The notes beneath the pieces were generated by a model that searched no databases, was not told where the DNA came from, and saw only the letters and a list, made by a program, of their open reading frames with translations. Shown here piece by piece: positions 24,319-32,587 of a DNA stretch of 64,000 nucleotides. A program made the position numbers and the translations under genes. The stretch covers positions 28,860-92,859 of the forward strand of contig CANQJJ010000002.1 of assembly GCA_947624215.1 (NCBI GenBank), written 5' to 3'. Each line of letters starts with the position of its first letter. The stretch's first letter is position 1. This DNA comes from an uncultured Clostridia bacterium. GTDB lineage: Bacteria; Bacillota; Clostridia; Christensenellales; Borkfalkiaceae.

Positions 24319-24793
24319 GTTTACCTCTTTTTTCGATCATCTCGCTGACGGCCGCGGGAACATAGGATGAATAAGGTTTCCCGAACAGAATGCTGTTGCG
24401 CACAAGGGTGGAACTGACATGCAGAAGTTCCTGTTCCGCAGGGATATAGACGGGGATAACGTCGGGATACAGGCGCTTGGTCGCATAATAATCCGTCGTC
24501 TCATAGGTAAAGTCGACCGTATTCCGCACCCCGCGCACATAGAACGGCGTTTTTTCCTCCATGAGCAGGTCTGCGATGACCCCATCCCACTTGACGATGC
24601 GGACGCGCTCTTCGTCGCGGTACACGGCCTCCAACATCCCGAGACGTTCCTCGGGAGAGAACATGCACTGCTTCCGGTGGTTTTCCGCAAGAGCAAGGAC
24701 GACCTCGTCAAAGAGCTTCAAACACTTATCCACGGTATCGGCATGGCCCACTGTGAAGGGATCGAAGGTCCCCGCAAAAACGCATTTTTTCAT
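24311..24793 (-). CDS. coaD: Phosphopantetheine adenylyltransferase
   Basis: Fourth step of coenzyme A synthesis. 160 aa, the standard length. MKKCVFAGTFDPFTVGHADTV holds the nucleotidyltransferase TxGH motif, YVRGVRNTVDFTYE the pantetheine-site Arg region, and VSSTLVRNSILFGK the ATP-binding SSTxVR motif. ATG overlaps the rsmD stop (ATGA). rsmD-coaD is the usual Bacillota order. Confidence 0.96.
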   Translation of the reverse strand: MKKCVFAGTFDPFTVGHADTVDKCLKLFDEVVLALAENHRKQCMFSPEERLGMLEAVYRDEERVRIVKWDGVIADLLMEEKTPFYVRGVRNTVDFTYETTDYYATKRLYPDVIPVYIPAEQELLHVSSTLVRNSILFGKPYSSYVPAAVSEMIEKRGKHV

Positions 24794-25323
24794 GAAAAGC
24801 TCCTTTCGAGCATATAGATCTTGGTCCTGCCGTAACTCCTCGCATCGGCCATCTTCCACCCCTCGGGCGCACTCTCCTCCCGTTCGCTTTCGAGGATCAA
24901 AAGCCCGCCTCTTTTGAGAAGCCCGCGCTCCGAGACAAGACGGCATATCTCTGCCGCATAGTCCTCCCGGTACGGCGGGTCGGCGAAGATGAGGTCAAAT
25001 TCTCCCGATACGGTCTTGAGGCAGGTGCGGAAGTCCAAAGTATAGACCTTGCCCTCCTCTTTGACGGCGGCAAGATTTTTTTTGAGCACGGCAACGCTGT
25101 CCCTCGAACTGTCATTGAAGACGGCCTCCGCCGCCCCCCGGGAGAGTGCCTCGATGCCGAGCGCGCCGCTCCCCGCAAAGAGATCGAGCACTCTCGCCCC
25201 CGCAAGTCGCAAAGACAAGATCTGGAAGAACGATTCCTTGACGCGGTCGGAAGTGGGACGGATCTCCATCCCTTGGGACACGATCAGCGTTCTGCCGCGA
25301 TGCTTCCCCGCGATGATCCTCAC
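24790..25323 (-). CDS. rsmD: 16S rRNA (guanine(966)-N(2))-methyltransferase RsmD
   Basis: Methylates N2 of G966 in 16S rRNA. 177 aa from a GTG start (VRIIAGKHRGRTL) overlapping the preceding stop as GTGA; this N-terminus is the family's usual RIIAGxxRG. The SAM-binding motif is VLDLFAGSGALGIEALSRGA near residue 42 and the catalytic motif is FADPPYRED near 114. Cotranscribed with coaD downstream. Confidence 0.95.
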   Translation of the reverse strand: MRIIAGKHRGRTLIVSQGMEIRPTSDRVKESFFQILSLRLAGARVLDLFAGSGALGIEALSRGAAEAVFNDSSRDSVAVLKKNLAAVKEEGKVYTLDFRTCLKTVSGEFDLIFADPPYREDYAAEICRLVSERGLLKRGGLLILESEREESAPEGWKMADARSYGRTKIYMLERSFS

Positions 25324-26045
25324 TGCCCTACCTTCTTTTTGGCCTTTTGGCCCGCTTCCTCTACCTGTCTGTCGTGCTCTGCGGCACGCGCACGGTCGCG
25401 CGCTTCCGCGTAGCCGCCGACGATATAGAAGATGCCGCTGACGATGATGGGCAACAATGACACGAGCAGGGACCAATACATGCTGACGGAGAGGCCGACG
25501 GTCTCCCCGCCCGCACCGCCCGTGCCGAAGAACGTGATGGGTATGATCGCCCAACCCGCAAACATCATGAATGCGTATTGGACGTATCCCCAGGCCTGGC
25601 TGACCGCGATGGAGCCTGCAATGGTGCCGAGGATGATGGCGGGAAGAGCGACGTAGAAACCGATCAAAAAGCCCTTCCAGACGCGGTATTCGCGCTCGGG
25701 ACGGTGTCCCCCGCCCGACTGTATGCCGAAGGCAATGTTCTTACGGTGCAATTGGCCCGCGATGTAGGAGCCGTAGTGCAATTTGCCCGTGTGGAAGAGA
25801 AGATGCCCGTTGAAGAACGCCCCGCCTGCGATACAGAGCAAACAGAGAACGATCTCGATGACGCTGTTTTCATCCGGCACGATGGTCTGGCATGTGAGCG
25901 CCAGGAGGCTCATGAAGAGATACATGAGGTACGGCGTGACCGAGCGGCGCAAACATTCCCCTTGGATACGCCAAAAATACTGCCATTTTGTCGGATTGGA
26001 GTAATCCTTTTTCTTTTTTTTCTTTTTGGGTGCTTCGTTCAACAT
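25320..26045 (-). CDS. Unknown polytopic membrane protein with Lys-rich N-terminus
   Basis: 241 aa; no named family recognised. A run of eight Lys near residues 7-14 is followed by about five or six hydrophobic segments: YLMYLFMSLLALTCQTIV, VIEIVLCLLCIAGGAFFNG, FLIGFYVALPAIILGTIAG, YVQYAFMMFAGWAIIPITFF and LLVSLLPIIVSGIFYIVGG. The hydrophilic C-terminus is rich in Arg, Ala and Lys. It has its own consensus promoter (26082-26110) and leads rsmD-coaD-aroF-pheA with a GTGA overlap into rsmD. The leader carries GGAGGGAC twice, the second copy being the ribosome site. Confidence 0.75.
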   Translation of the reverse strand: MLNEAPKKKKKKKDYSNPTKWQYFWRIQGECLRRSVTPYLMYLFMSLLALTCQTIVPDENSVIEIVLCLLCIAGGAFFNGHLLFHTGKLHYGSYIAGQLHRKNIAFGIQSGGGHRPEREYRVWKGFLIGFYVALPAIILGTIAGSIAVSQAWGYVQYAFMMFAGWAIIPITFFGTGGAGGETVGLSVSMYWSLLVSLLPIIVSGIFYIVGGYAEARDRARAAEHDRQVEEAGQKAKKKVGQ

Positions 26046-26081
26046 ACGGTCCCTCCGAAGGATGTCCCTCCGTTTTCAGCA

Positions 26082-26110
26082 AGTATATCATTTTTGCCCC
26101 GCTTTGTCAA
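26082..26110 (-). promoter_or_regulatory. Sigma-A promoter of the membrane protein-rsmD-coaD-aroF operon
   Basis: Minus strand TTGACA, 17-base spacer, TATACT. The leader then holds two GGAGGGAC copies separated by ATCCTTC. Confidence 0.85.
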
Positions 26111-26217
26111 GACATTCCGTGGCCATCCGTACCTTTTTCGGCGAGGCGTGAAGTTTTACAAACAAGCGGGACATGGTGAAAATACATAGCGGACGAAAAA
26201 TAAAAAGGAAAGGGCAT

Positions 26218-26315
26218 AAAAAAAGAAAGTGCCCGCAAATCGTAAGAACGATTCCATTGTACGGGGCTACAAGGACGAGAGCGGGAAACCGCCGACACCG
26301 AGCCAAACACTTTCT
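26218..26315 (-). ncRNA. Candidate small structured RNA B (about 98 nt), family not recognised
   Basis: Predicted from a full promoter (26322-26350) whose +1 falls on the first base of a closing stem, AGAAAGUG, which pairs perfectly with CACUUUCU just before a run of seven U. Inside, CCCGC can pair with GCGGG next to the closing stem, and two perfect hairpins follow: UUGUA-GCCCCG-UACAA and AAUCGU-UCUU-ACGAUU. An alternative hairpin GCGG-UUUC-CCGC competes with the CCCGC/GCGGG pairing. I see no SRP GGAAG tetraloop pattern, no 6S bubble and no tmRNA or RNase P core. There is no open frame of note. It lies 85 bases downstream of small RNA A. Confidence 0.7.
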
Positions 26316-26321
26316 ATGTTC

Positions 26322-26350
26322 ATGATAACCCAACGGACGGGAGATGTCAA
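26322..26350 (-). promoter_or_regulatory. Sigma-A promoter of small RNA B
   Basis: Minus strand TTGACA, 17-base spacer, TATCAT. Counting seven bases from the -10 puts +1 at 26315, exactly the first paired base of the RNA. Confidence 0.82.
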
Positions 26351-26400
26351 TAGTTTTTGGCAGGGAAATTTTAGGACTACTGCGGAAAGCAATTCACGGT

Positions 26401-26510
26401 AAAAAAATAACAGCGGCTTATTAGGTCGCTGTCGGTGGACTTATTACCACTCGCCGCTGGTTTAAGCGGCGCTTACTTGCGGGGCGCTCTACTACCTTAC
26501 CGCGTTCAGT
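26401..26510 (-). ncRNA. Candidate small structured RNA A (about 110 nt) with repeated UAAG loops, family not recognised
   Basis: Has its own promoter (26517-26545) and ends in a hairpin plus U-run. Foldable elements in order: GCGG...CCGC (RNA positions 8-11/29-32), CGCCGCU-UAAACC-AGCGGCG (40-59), GUGG-UAAUAAGU-CCAC (61-76), and the terminator ACAGCG...CGCUGU (79-101) followed by UAUUUUUUU. The tetranucleotide UAAG occurs four times (positions 12, 36, 68, 91), each predicted unpaired in a loop or linker. Such repeated loop motifs are how protein-titrating RNAs such as CsrB work, but the motif here is not GGA. I cannot assign a family. Confidence 0.7.
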
Positions 26511-26516
26511 GATCAA

Positions 26517-26545
26517 AGTATATCTCATTGCGCGGCAAAAATCAA
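26517..26545 (-). promoter_or_regulatory. Sigma-A promoter of small RNA A
   Basis: Minus strand TTGATT, 17-base spacer, TATACT; +1 predicted near 26510. It lies about 35 bases after the alr stop. Confidence 0.8.
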
Positions 26546-26579
26546 GCGTTTTTTGAGATTTTCGGCGAGGAAGACATCT

Positions 26580-27560
26580 TCATAAATGCACATATTGCCG
26601 TTCGATCCCCTTCCCGATCCGCACGAGCACCTCATAGACCGTCGTCCCGTGCATGGTCGCATATTCCTCGAGATCCCGGAGCACGCGTTTTCTCGCACCG
26701 ACTTTCGCCTCTCCCTCCGCGATACAGGCGTCCATGCACAGCTTTCCCACGCCGATCCCTCCCGCGCGGAAGAACCCGTTCCCGTAGCCGAGGCGGAGCG
26801 TGTAGAGCTTTCTTTGTGCCGTATAGCGCTGATAACCCGCCCCTTCGCCGCTTTGGCTACGTACATCCGCAACGGTCGCGTATAGTTTCATCGCCGGTCT
26901 GAGTTTGAGGGCATCGGAGGCGGCATAGCCGTATAATCCCAGCCCCACGCGCACGGCATCGCAGAACATCCCCGCGAGCGTTCCGTCCGTTGCGGAAAGA
27001 TGGCAGACAGCCTGCGGGAGCCGCTCTTTTACGGCCTCGGATGCGGCCTGAAACCGCGCGAACTGCTCTTCCCGCGCCGCGGCGTCCGTCGCAAGATAGA
27101 GATGTGAAAACATCCCCGTGACGTTCAGCCCCGCCCTGAGGCACTCCCCGAGAAAGGCGTCCGTCCGTTCAAACGGGATCCCGTAGCGGTTCATCCCCGT
27201 GTTGACGGCGAGATGCACGCGGACGCCTGTACCGCTTACAAGCCTGAGCGCACGCCGCGAGCCGACTGCCGCCGTGAGCCCGTAATGGCTCAACCGCAAA
27301 ACCTCCTCTCGGTCGAGAGGAGGCGATAATACGAGAATATGTTTTCGGACCCCTGCCGTCCGAAGTGCCGCCCCCTCCTCCGCAGACGATACGGCAAAAG
27401 CGTCCACGTCGCGCTCGATGGCGAGCGAAACTATTTCGGCGCCATGCCCGTAGGCGTCATCTTTTACGACGGCGATGAGGGGAACTTTTGCGAATTTTTT
27501 CAGGGTGCGTGCATTGTGACGGATGGCGTCCACATCAATGACTGCATAGACAGACCGCAT
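26580..27560 (-). CDS. alr: Alanine racemase
   Basis: PLP enzyme making D-alanine for peptidoglycan. 326 aa, shorter than the usual 360-390. PLP Lys is in IAVVKDDAYGHG near residue 35 (KADAYGHG type, with Asp for Ala). VNTGMNRYGIP, GLGLYGY (phosphate site) and the catalytic Tyr in GAGYQRYTAQRKLYTLRLGYGNGF are present, then GKLCMDACIAE. The C-terminal beta domain looks trimmed, ending at EVLVRIGKGIERQYV. The start has a poor ribosome site. It follows the zinc-ribbon gene by 33 bases at the end of the dgt-dnaG-sigA operon, next to the two small RNAs. Confidence 0.92.
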   Translation of the reverse strand: MRSVYAVIDVDAIRHNARTLKKFAKVPLIAVVKDDAYGHGAEIVSLAIERDVDAFAVSSAEEGAALRTAGVRKHILVLSPPLDREEVLRLSHYGLTAAVGSRRALRLVSGTGVRVHLAVNTGMNRYGIPFERTDAFLGECLRAGLNVTGMFSHLYLATDAAAREEQFARFQAASEAVKERLPQAVCHLSATDGTLAGMFCDAVRVGLGLYGYAASDALKLRPAMKLYATVADVRSQSGEGAGYQRYTAQRKLYTLRLGYGNGFFRAGGIGVGKLCMDACIAEGEAKVGARKRVLRDLEEYATMHGTTVYEVLVRIGKGIERQYVHL

Positions 27561-27593
27561 ATCTTCATGATATGGCGGCAGGAGCGGGAAGTG

Positions 27594-28292
27594 TTACGGC
27601 TTGTAGATAAACCTGTGGCAGTTTTCGCATTCGACGACGTTGCCGCCCGCGAGCTCGCTCTGGTGGAATTTGGGGAACTCGAACCCGCACATGCAAAAAT
27701 CTCCCGAGAGCGGAACGATGATGGGGAAAATGCGCTCCTTCCGCTTCTGCTGGTAACGGTCCATAATTGCGGGATCTATGTTTTTTGCAATCGATTCGAG
27801 CTTTTCGGTGATCTTCTTCACCTCGGGAGCCTTGGCATTGCGGAGCGTCTTGAATTTCTCGTTGTACTCCTTATACTGCTTCTGCATGGCGATGGTCTGT
27901 TCCCGCAGTTTCCGATACTCCTCGACCACGGCAGACGCCTCCGCGAGCAGTTTGTTGAGTTCATTCTTGATGGAACGCAGTCTGTCGAGCTGTGCCTGCG
28001 CATTCTTCTTATAGAAGGCGATATCGCCGCCCCCCTCGATCATCTCCTCAAGCTCGGCATATTCCGCGACGGCGTGGGTCATGTCCTCGACGCGCCCCAT
28101 GAGATCGTCCCGCGCGGTCCTGATCTCGATCGCGCGCTTCTCGAGGGATTCGAGTTTTTCGCGGGCGGCCTCCATGAACTTCTTCGCCTGCATGAATTTT
28201 TTCCGCTCTTCACTCGCGAGAAGTTCTTGCTCGATGGCGCGGAGCGCCGCATCCTCTCTTTGATATTCCAATAATTCCTTCAAAACGGGCAT
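27594..28292 (-). CDS. Coiled-coil zinc-ribbon protein (C4-type, CdsZ/DUF164-like)
   Basis: 232 aa: a long coiled coil (about residues 5-175, rich in Glu, Lys and Leu) and a C-terminal zinc ribbon, DFCMCGFEFP...VVECENCHRFIY. In this family the first pair is normally CxxC; here it reads CMC, so the spacing is CxC then CxxC. The family is often next to nif3, as here (21 bases downstream). AGGAGG precedes the ATG. Proposed roles in RNA or ribosome metabolism are not settled; the gene pairing is the main clue. Confidence 0.82.
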   Translation of the reverse strand: MPVLKELLEYQREDAALRAIEQELLASEERKKFMQAKKFMEAAREKLESLEKRAIEIRTARDDLMGRVEDMTHAVAEYAELEEMIEGGGDIAFYKKNAQAQLDRLRSIKNELNKLLAEASAVVEEYRKLREQTIAMQKQYKEYNEKFKTLRNAKAPEVKKITEKLESIAKNIDPAIMDRYQQKRKERIFPIIVPLSGDFCMCGFEFPKFHQSELAGGNVVECENCHRFIYKP

Positions 28293-28313
28293 AATGATCC
28301 TCCTTTTTTCCTG

Positions 28314-29084
28314 TTATAGATACCGCTCGTCCGTAAAGGTCGATACGGGAATGCTCACTCTTTGGCGCACGGCCTCTGCAAAGCGCATGAAACCGTAGTT
28401 CTCCGCGGCATAATGGGTGAGAAGAATGAGATTCAGCCCATGCTCCACCGCTTCCGTGATGAGATGATGTTTGGCATCGGAAGAGACGACGGTATCCGCA
28501 CCCTCCCGCAAGGCAAAACGGATGGCGCCGTAGTCCAGTCCCGCGCCGCAAAAACAGGCAACGCGGCCGACGGGACGGTCTCCGTATGTAACCAGACGCT
28601 TGGTACGAAAGACCTGCGAGATCCGATCCGTAAAGGCCCTGCGGGAACACTCCTTGACGTCGAACACTCTCCCGTATGCCCCTGCGGACAGCTGCTCATA
28701 GACGGCGTCTGCCTGTTTGCCGCCCAGCCCGCGCATGAGGCACTCGTCGATCCCCGCAGCGGCGGCGTCGAGATTGAGATGCGCCGAGATGACCGAGATC
28801 CCCGCCCGAATGCAGGCGACGAGCTTGTTCTCGTGTTCACGGTCTAACTTTGTAACGGGCATCCAGATGGCGGGATGGTGCGTCACGATGCAATCCGCCC
28901 CCACACGCTTAGCCTCTTCCACGGCGGCAAGGGAGAGATCGAGGGAGAAGAGCGCCCCCTCCGCCTCTTCGCTGCATTCCAGCAAGAGCCCGCTGTTGTC
29001 GTGATGCCCGAGCGCTATGTATTCCTCGGATAATGCAAAGGGCGCAAGGCCGTCTATCACTTCATAGAGTTCCTGTAATTTCAC
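28314..29084 (-). CDS. Nif3-like dinuclear metal centre protein (YqfO-like)
   Basis: 256 aa from a GTG start (VKLQELYEVIDGLAPF) preceded seven bases upstream by GGAGGAG; this start overlaps trmK by 23 bases. Metal-site motifs: GHHDNSGLLLE, IVTHHPAIWMP, SAHLNLDAAAAGIDECLM and, near the end, TDAKHHL-like SSDAKHHLITEA and ILLTHYAAENYG (His and Glu ligands). Function is unknown despite broad conservation; GTP cyclohydrolase-like and other activities have been proposed. trmK-nif3 after sigA is the common Bacillota order. Confidence 0.92.
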   Translation of the reverse strand: MKLQELYEVIDGLAPFALSEEYIALGHHDNSGLLLECSEEAEGALFSLDLSLAAVEEAKRVGADCIVTHHPAIWMPVTKLDREHENKLVACIRAGISVISAHLNLDAAAAGIDECLMRGLGGKQADAVYEQLSAGAYGRVFDVKECSRRAFTDRISQVFRTKRLVTYGDRPVGRVACFCGAGLDYGAIRFALREGADTVVSSDAKHHLITEAVEHGLNLILLTHYAAENYGFMRFAEAVRQRVSIPVSTFTDERYL

Positions 29085-29733
29085 AGATGATCTCCTCCGT
29101 TTCTTTGAGTTGTTCGGAAATTTTTTTTCGGCCTTCGGGGCCGAGCGGGCGCTCCGATCTCTCCCGCAATTTTTCTCTCTCTCCGAGAAGTTTTTGCACG
29201 AATGCCTCGGACTTGCCCGAGAGGTTGTCCCTCCCGTAGAGGAGCTGGCGGGCGGTATAGAAGTCCCCGCCGCTGCCGCGCCCCGCAATGAGATCGTAAA
29301 ACTTTTTGCGGGTCTCCCCCTCCGAGAAGGTGATGTCCAGCTCGATGTGCGCCCCTCTTTCAAGGAGAAATGCCCGCACTTTTTCACAGTTCTTCATCGG
29401 TTGCAGAACAAACCGCCCGGGAAGGGACACGCGGGAGAGAATGTGCACGATCTCCTCCCCGCCCATGCCTGCGATCAGCACGAGGTCGCACGGTTCGCGG
29501 ATGCCGTCGAGGCCGTCGGCGACGACGGGGATACATCTTCCCGCCGCGATCTCTTCACGCAGGAGCGTCTCGGCCTTTTTGAGGGACTCCGCGCTGATGT
29601 CCGAGATATATGCCCTCTCGCACAGTCCGTTGTCGAGCATGTATTTGGTGCAGTAGCCGTGATCGCAGCCGATATCCGCGAAGACGCGGGCCCGTGAAAG
29701 CGCGCCGCAGAGCTTTGCGATGCGTTCCGTCAT
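29062..29733 (-). CDS. trmK: tRNA (adenine(22)-N(1))-methyltransferase TrmK
   Basis: SAM-dependent methyltransferase for m1A22 in tRNA (YqfN in Bacillus). 223 aa with SAM motif VFADIGCDHGYCTKYML near residue 17, then AYISDISAESLKKAE, VVADGLDGI, and the catalytic-region LVLIAGMGGEEIVHIL, followed by FVLQPMKNCEKVR. The C-terminal half is a coiled coil. ATG overlaps the sigA stop by one base (TGATG). Confidence 0.95.
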   Translation of the reverse strand: MTERIAKLCGALSRARVFADIGCDHGYCTKYMLDNGLCERAYISDISAESLKKAETLLREEIAAGRCIPVVADGLDGIREPCDLVLIAGMGGEEIVHILSRVSLPGRFVLQPMKNCEKVRAFLLERGAHIELDITFSEGETRKKFYDLIAGRGSGGDFYTARQLLYGRDNLSGKSEAFVQKLLGEREKLRERSERPLGPEGRKKISEQLKETEEIICEITGTL

Positions 29734-30788
29734 CAGTTGTTGAGGAAGTCTCTGAGCTTCTTGCTCCGCGAGGGATGGCGGAGCTTGCGGAGCGCCTTTG
29801 CCTCGATCTGGCGGATGCGCTCACGCGTGACGTTGAATTCCCGCCCCACCTCTTCGAGCGTGCGGGGCTTCCCGTCGTCGATGCCGTAGCGGAGACGCAA
29901 CACCTTCTCTTCGCGCGGCGTCAGGGTATCGAGCACGCCGAGGAGCTGTTCTTTGAGCATGATGAAGGTGACGGAATCCCCGGGCGTCTGCGTCTTGTCG
30001 TCCTCGATGAAATCGCCGAGATGGGAGTCTTCCTCCTCGCCGATGGGCGTCTCGAGGGAGACGGGATCCTGCGCGATCTTTTGGATCTCCATGACGCGCT
30101 GGACGTCGATCCCCATCGCCTCTGCGATCTCCTCGGGGGTGGGTTCGCGGCCGTTCTCCTGCAACAGCATGCGGGAGACGCGGGTGAGCTTGTTGATGGT
30201 CTCCACCATATGCACGGGGATACGGATGGTGCGCGCCTGATCGGCAATGGCACGCGTGATGGATTGGCGGATCCACCACGTCGCATACGTCGAAAATTTG
30301 AATCCCTTCTGGTAGTCGAACTTCTCGACGGCCTTCATGAGGCCTAAATTGCCCTCCTGTATGAGGTCAAGGAAGAGCATGCCCCGCCCGACATAGCGTT
30401 TGGCAATGGAGACGACGAGGCGGAGGTTGGCCTCCGAAAGACGGCGCTTCGCGTCCTCATCCCCCTCTTGCATCCTGCGGGCAAGTTCGATCTCCTCATC
30501 CCCCGAGAGAAGCGGCACACGGCCGATGTCCTTCAAATACATCTTCACGGGGTCGTCGAGCCCGATGTCCGAGAGCGCCTGCTCAAACAGCTCGCGGTCG
30601 CGCTCGTCTTCATCGTAAATGGAGACGCCCGTCTCCGGGAGGACCTTATACACCTGCTCGATCTGTTGCGGCGTCAAATCGTATTTTTCGAGGATGTCGC
30701 ACAGCGCGTTCGTCGACACGCTGCCCTTCATTTTGTAGCTCGATGCAATCGAATCAATGATCTCGGTGAGTTGTTGTTCGGTAACCAT
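29733..30788 (-). CDS. sigA: Primary RNA polymerase sigma factor SigA/RpoD
   Basis: Housekeeping sigma factor. 351 aa from the ATG after GGAGG (spacing eight), overlapping the dnaG stop by one base. Region 1.1 remnant: [22 protein letters not shown]. Region 1.2: [22 protein letters not shown]. Region 2: [17 protein letters not shown] and [17 protein letters not shown] (-10 recognition). Region 3: [14 protein letters not shown]. Region 4: [24 protein letters not shown] (-35 recognition HTH). These match the TTGACA/TATAAT promoters seen across the window. Bacillota order dnaG-sigA. Confidence 0.98.
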   Translation of the reverse strand: MVTEQQLTEIIDSIASSYKMKGSVSTNALCDILEKYDLTPQQIEQVYKVLPETGVSIYDEDERDRELFEQALSDIGLDDPVKMYLKDIGRVPLLSGDEEIELARRMQEGDEDAKRRLSEANLRLVVSIAKRYVGRGMLFLDLIQEGNLGLMKAVEKFDYQKGFKFSTYATWWIRQSITRAIADQARTIRIPVHMVETINKLTRVSRMLLQENGREPTPEEIAEAMGIDVQRVMEIQKIAQDPVSLETPIGEEEDSHLGDFIEDDKTQTPGDSVTFIMLKEQLLGVLDTLTPREEKVLRLRYGIDDGKPRTLEEVGREFNVTRERIRQIEAKALRKLRHPSRSKKLRDFLNN

Positions 30789-32587
30789 CAAATTTTTCCT
30801 CCGCTCTGTTTCTTCAATTTCTTTGTATATTCGTCGATCCGTCTGAGGATCTCCAATCGTTCCCCGTCCGTCTGCGCGGCGGTGTAGCGCTCCCGCTCCT
30901 TTGCGATGCGGTCTGTGAGCGTCTTGCGGTCGATGACGGCGAGGCAGTCGGCGAAATATCTCTCCGCGTTCTCCCCGTCGAGGTTGTCGCCGTAGTCGAG
31001 GTTGAGCACCTCGGCAAGTTCGCCGTCGGGGTCCATCAATTCGAAGATCCCGCCCGCATGCACGCGCCCCGTCTTCCTGCCATTCATAATATACCCGGCG
31101 ATGACGCGATGTTCATCGTTGGTAAATTCCCGTTCGCCGAGGTCGCAATCCAAGGTATAGGGCTTGGAGAGCAGGCATGCCGCGAGGACAAAGCGGGCGG
31201 CGCGCGTCTCCCCGTCCGAGGCGTCCCGTTTGGGCAGAGAGCCGTCACGGGGAACGTCGGGCTGTTTTACGGGTTTGGCGGCGCCCTGTTCGAGATCGTG
31301 TTCCAGCGCCTGCCTGCTGATCCCGCTGATCTCGGAAATGCGGGCGAGCAATTCCTCCCTCTCCGCGGCGCTCTCCGCATCGCGGATGACGGTAAGTGCC
31401 TCGCGCACGAAATCCCGCTTCTCATAGGGGTCGTTCACATGATATTTGCGTTGCACGGCGAGGATCCGGAAATCAATGAGCGGCATGGCGGCGTCGAGAC
31501 ATTTCCGGTATCCCTCCGTCCCCTGCCTGCGAACGACGTCATCGGGATCCATTCCCTCCGGCATGGGGACGACGCGGACCTTCAAGCCCTCCGCTTTGAG
31601 GATGTCGAGCCCGCGCAGATTTGCCGATTGCCCCGCAAAATCCCCGTCGTAACTGATGAGCACGGTGTCTGTATATCGCTTGGCAAGGCGGGCCTGCTCC
31701 TTGGTCAGGGAGGTCCCCATGCTCGCGACGACGTTGTGAAATCCCGCCTGATATAGAGAAATGGCGTCCATGTAGCCCTCTACCATGATGAGATAGGGAA
31801 TGGCGCCCGCCCGTTTCTCCTTCTTCACGAGATTGATGTTGAAGAGATTTTTGCTCTTGTCGAAGAGCATCGTCTCGCGGGTATTTTTGTATTTCGCGTG
31901 GTCCGTGGGCCTCATCACCCTGCCGCCGAAGGCAACGACTTCATCCATATGGTTGATAATGGGAATGATGAGCCTGCCTCCCTCGGCGTCGATGAGCCTT
32001 CCCTCCTCCGTTCTGGAGCAGGCCCCGCTCTCGACGCACTCCTCGGGCGTGAACCCGTTCGCGAGCAAATAGGCAGGGAGCCCGTAGAAATCAAGGGAGG
32101 CCCCCAAGCCGAATTTCTTCATCACGGAGGGCTGGATCCCCCGCTTTGCGAGATAATCCACATGCTCTTCCGCGCGCCCCGAATAGAGGTTTTTCAGATA
32201 AAAACGCGCCGAAAGGCGCATGAGTGAGGAGAGCCTGTCCCGTTTTTTTTTCTTGGCCGCGGCTTCCTCCGCGGCACGGTCGTCGTAGGCAGGGACCTCC
32301 AATCCTACGCGGGCAGCCAAAATCTGGACCGCCTGCATAAAATCAACGTTTTCATATTCCTTGACGAATGTGATGACGTCGCCCGAGGCATGACAGCCGA
32401 AGCAGTGGTAATATCTGTCGGCGGCATTGATCGCGAAGGAGGGCGTCTTTTCGTGGTGGAACGGGCAACACGCCCAATATTGATACCCGCGCCGCTCCAG
32501 CTTGATATAGGAGCCGATGACTTCGACGATGTCGTTTTTCTCTTTCAGCTGTTGCTTGAATTCCTCAAACGCGGTACTTCGCGTCAT
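30788..32587 (-). CDS. dnaG: DNA primase DnaG
   Basis: Makes RNA primers at the replication fork. 599 aa. The N-terminal CHC2 zinc finger is [11 protein letters not shown]...YYHCFGC, with Cys41, His44, Cys62 and Cys65 as likely ligands. The catalytic core holds [10 protein letters not shown] and the TOPRIM motifs [15 protein letters not shown] and [15 protein letters not shown]. The C-terminal helicase-binding part (about 440-599) is more variable. It overlaps dgt by ATGA and sigA by one base. Confidence 0.97.
   Translation of the reverse strand: MTRSTAFEEFKQQLKEKNDIVEVIGSYIKLERRGYQYWACCPFHHEKTPSFAINAADRYYHCFGCHASGDVITFVKEYENVDFMQAVQILAARVGLEVPAYDDRAAEEAAAKKKKRDRLSSLMRLSARFYLKNLYSGRAEEHVDYLAKRGIQPSVMKKFGLGASLDFYGLPAYLLANGFTPEECVESGACSRTEEGRLIDAEGGRLIIPIINHMDEVVAFGGRVMRPTDHAKYKNTRETMLFDKSKNLFNINLVKKEKRAGAIPYLIMVEGYMDAISLYQAGFHNVVASMGTSLTKEQARLAKRYTDTVLISYDGDFAGQSANLRGLDILKAEGLKVRVVPMPEGMDPDDVVRRQGTEGYRKCLDAAMPLIDFRILAVQRKYHVNDPYEKRDFVREALTVIRDAESAAEREELLARISEISGISRQALEHDLEQGAAKPVKQPDVPRDGSLPKRDASDGETRAARFVLAACLLSKPYTLDCDLGEREFTNDEHRVIAGYIMNGRKTGRVHAGGIFELMDPDGELAEVLNLDYGDNLDGENAERYFADCLAVIDRKTLTDRIAKERERYTAAQTDGERLEILRRIDEYTKKLKKQSGGKI

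Larger units (their letters stand above)
26046..26579. other. 534-base gene-free region holding two small RNA transcription units and a promoter
   Basis: No protein gene was found here. From right to left on the minus strand it holds the small RNA A unit, the small RNA B unit, about 100 bases in which I see nothing, and the promoter and leader of the membrane protein gene. There is no clear terminator directly after alr; only a weak AAAATC/GATTTT stem is visible. Confidence 0.7.

Noticed and set aside
26218..26315. Resemblance of GGCUCGGUGUCGG in small RNA B to tracrRNA 3' ends
   Set aside because: There is no cas gene or repeat array in the window, and the hairpin arrangement differs.
26218..26510. 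SRP RNA, 6S RNA, tmRNA or RNase P as identity of the two small RNAs
   Set aside because: None of the core sequences I know for these (SRP GGAAG loop region, 6S open bubble, tmRNA Ala-like ends, RNase P conserved regions) could be found.
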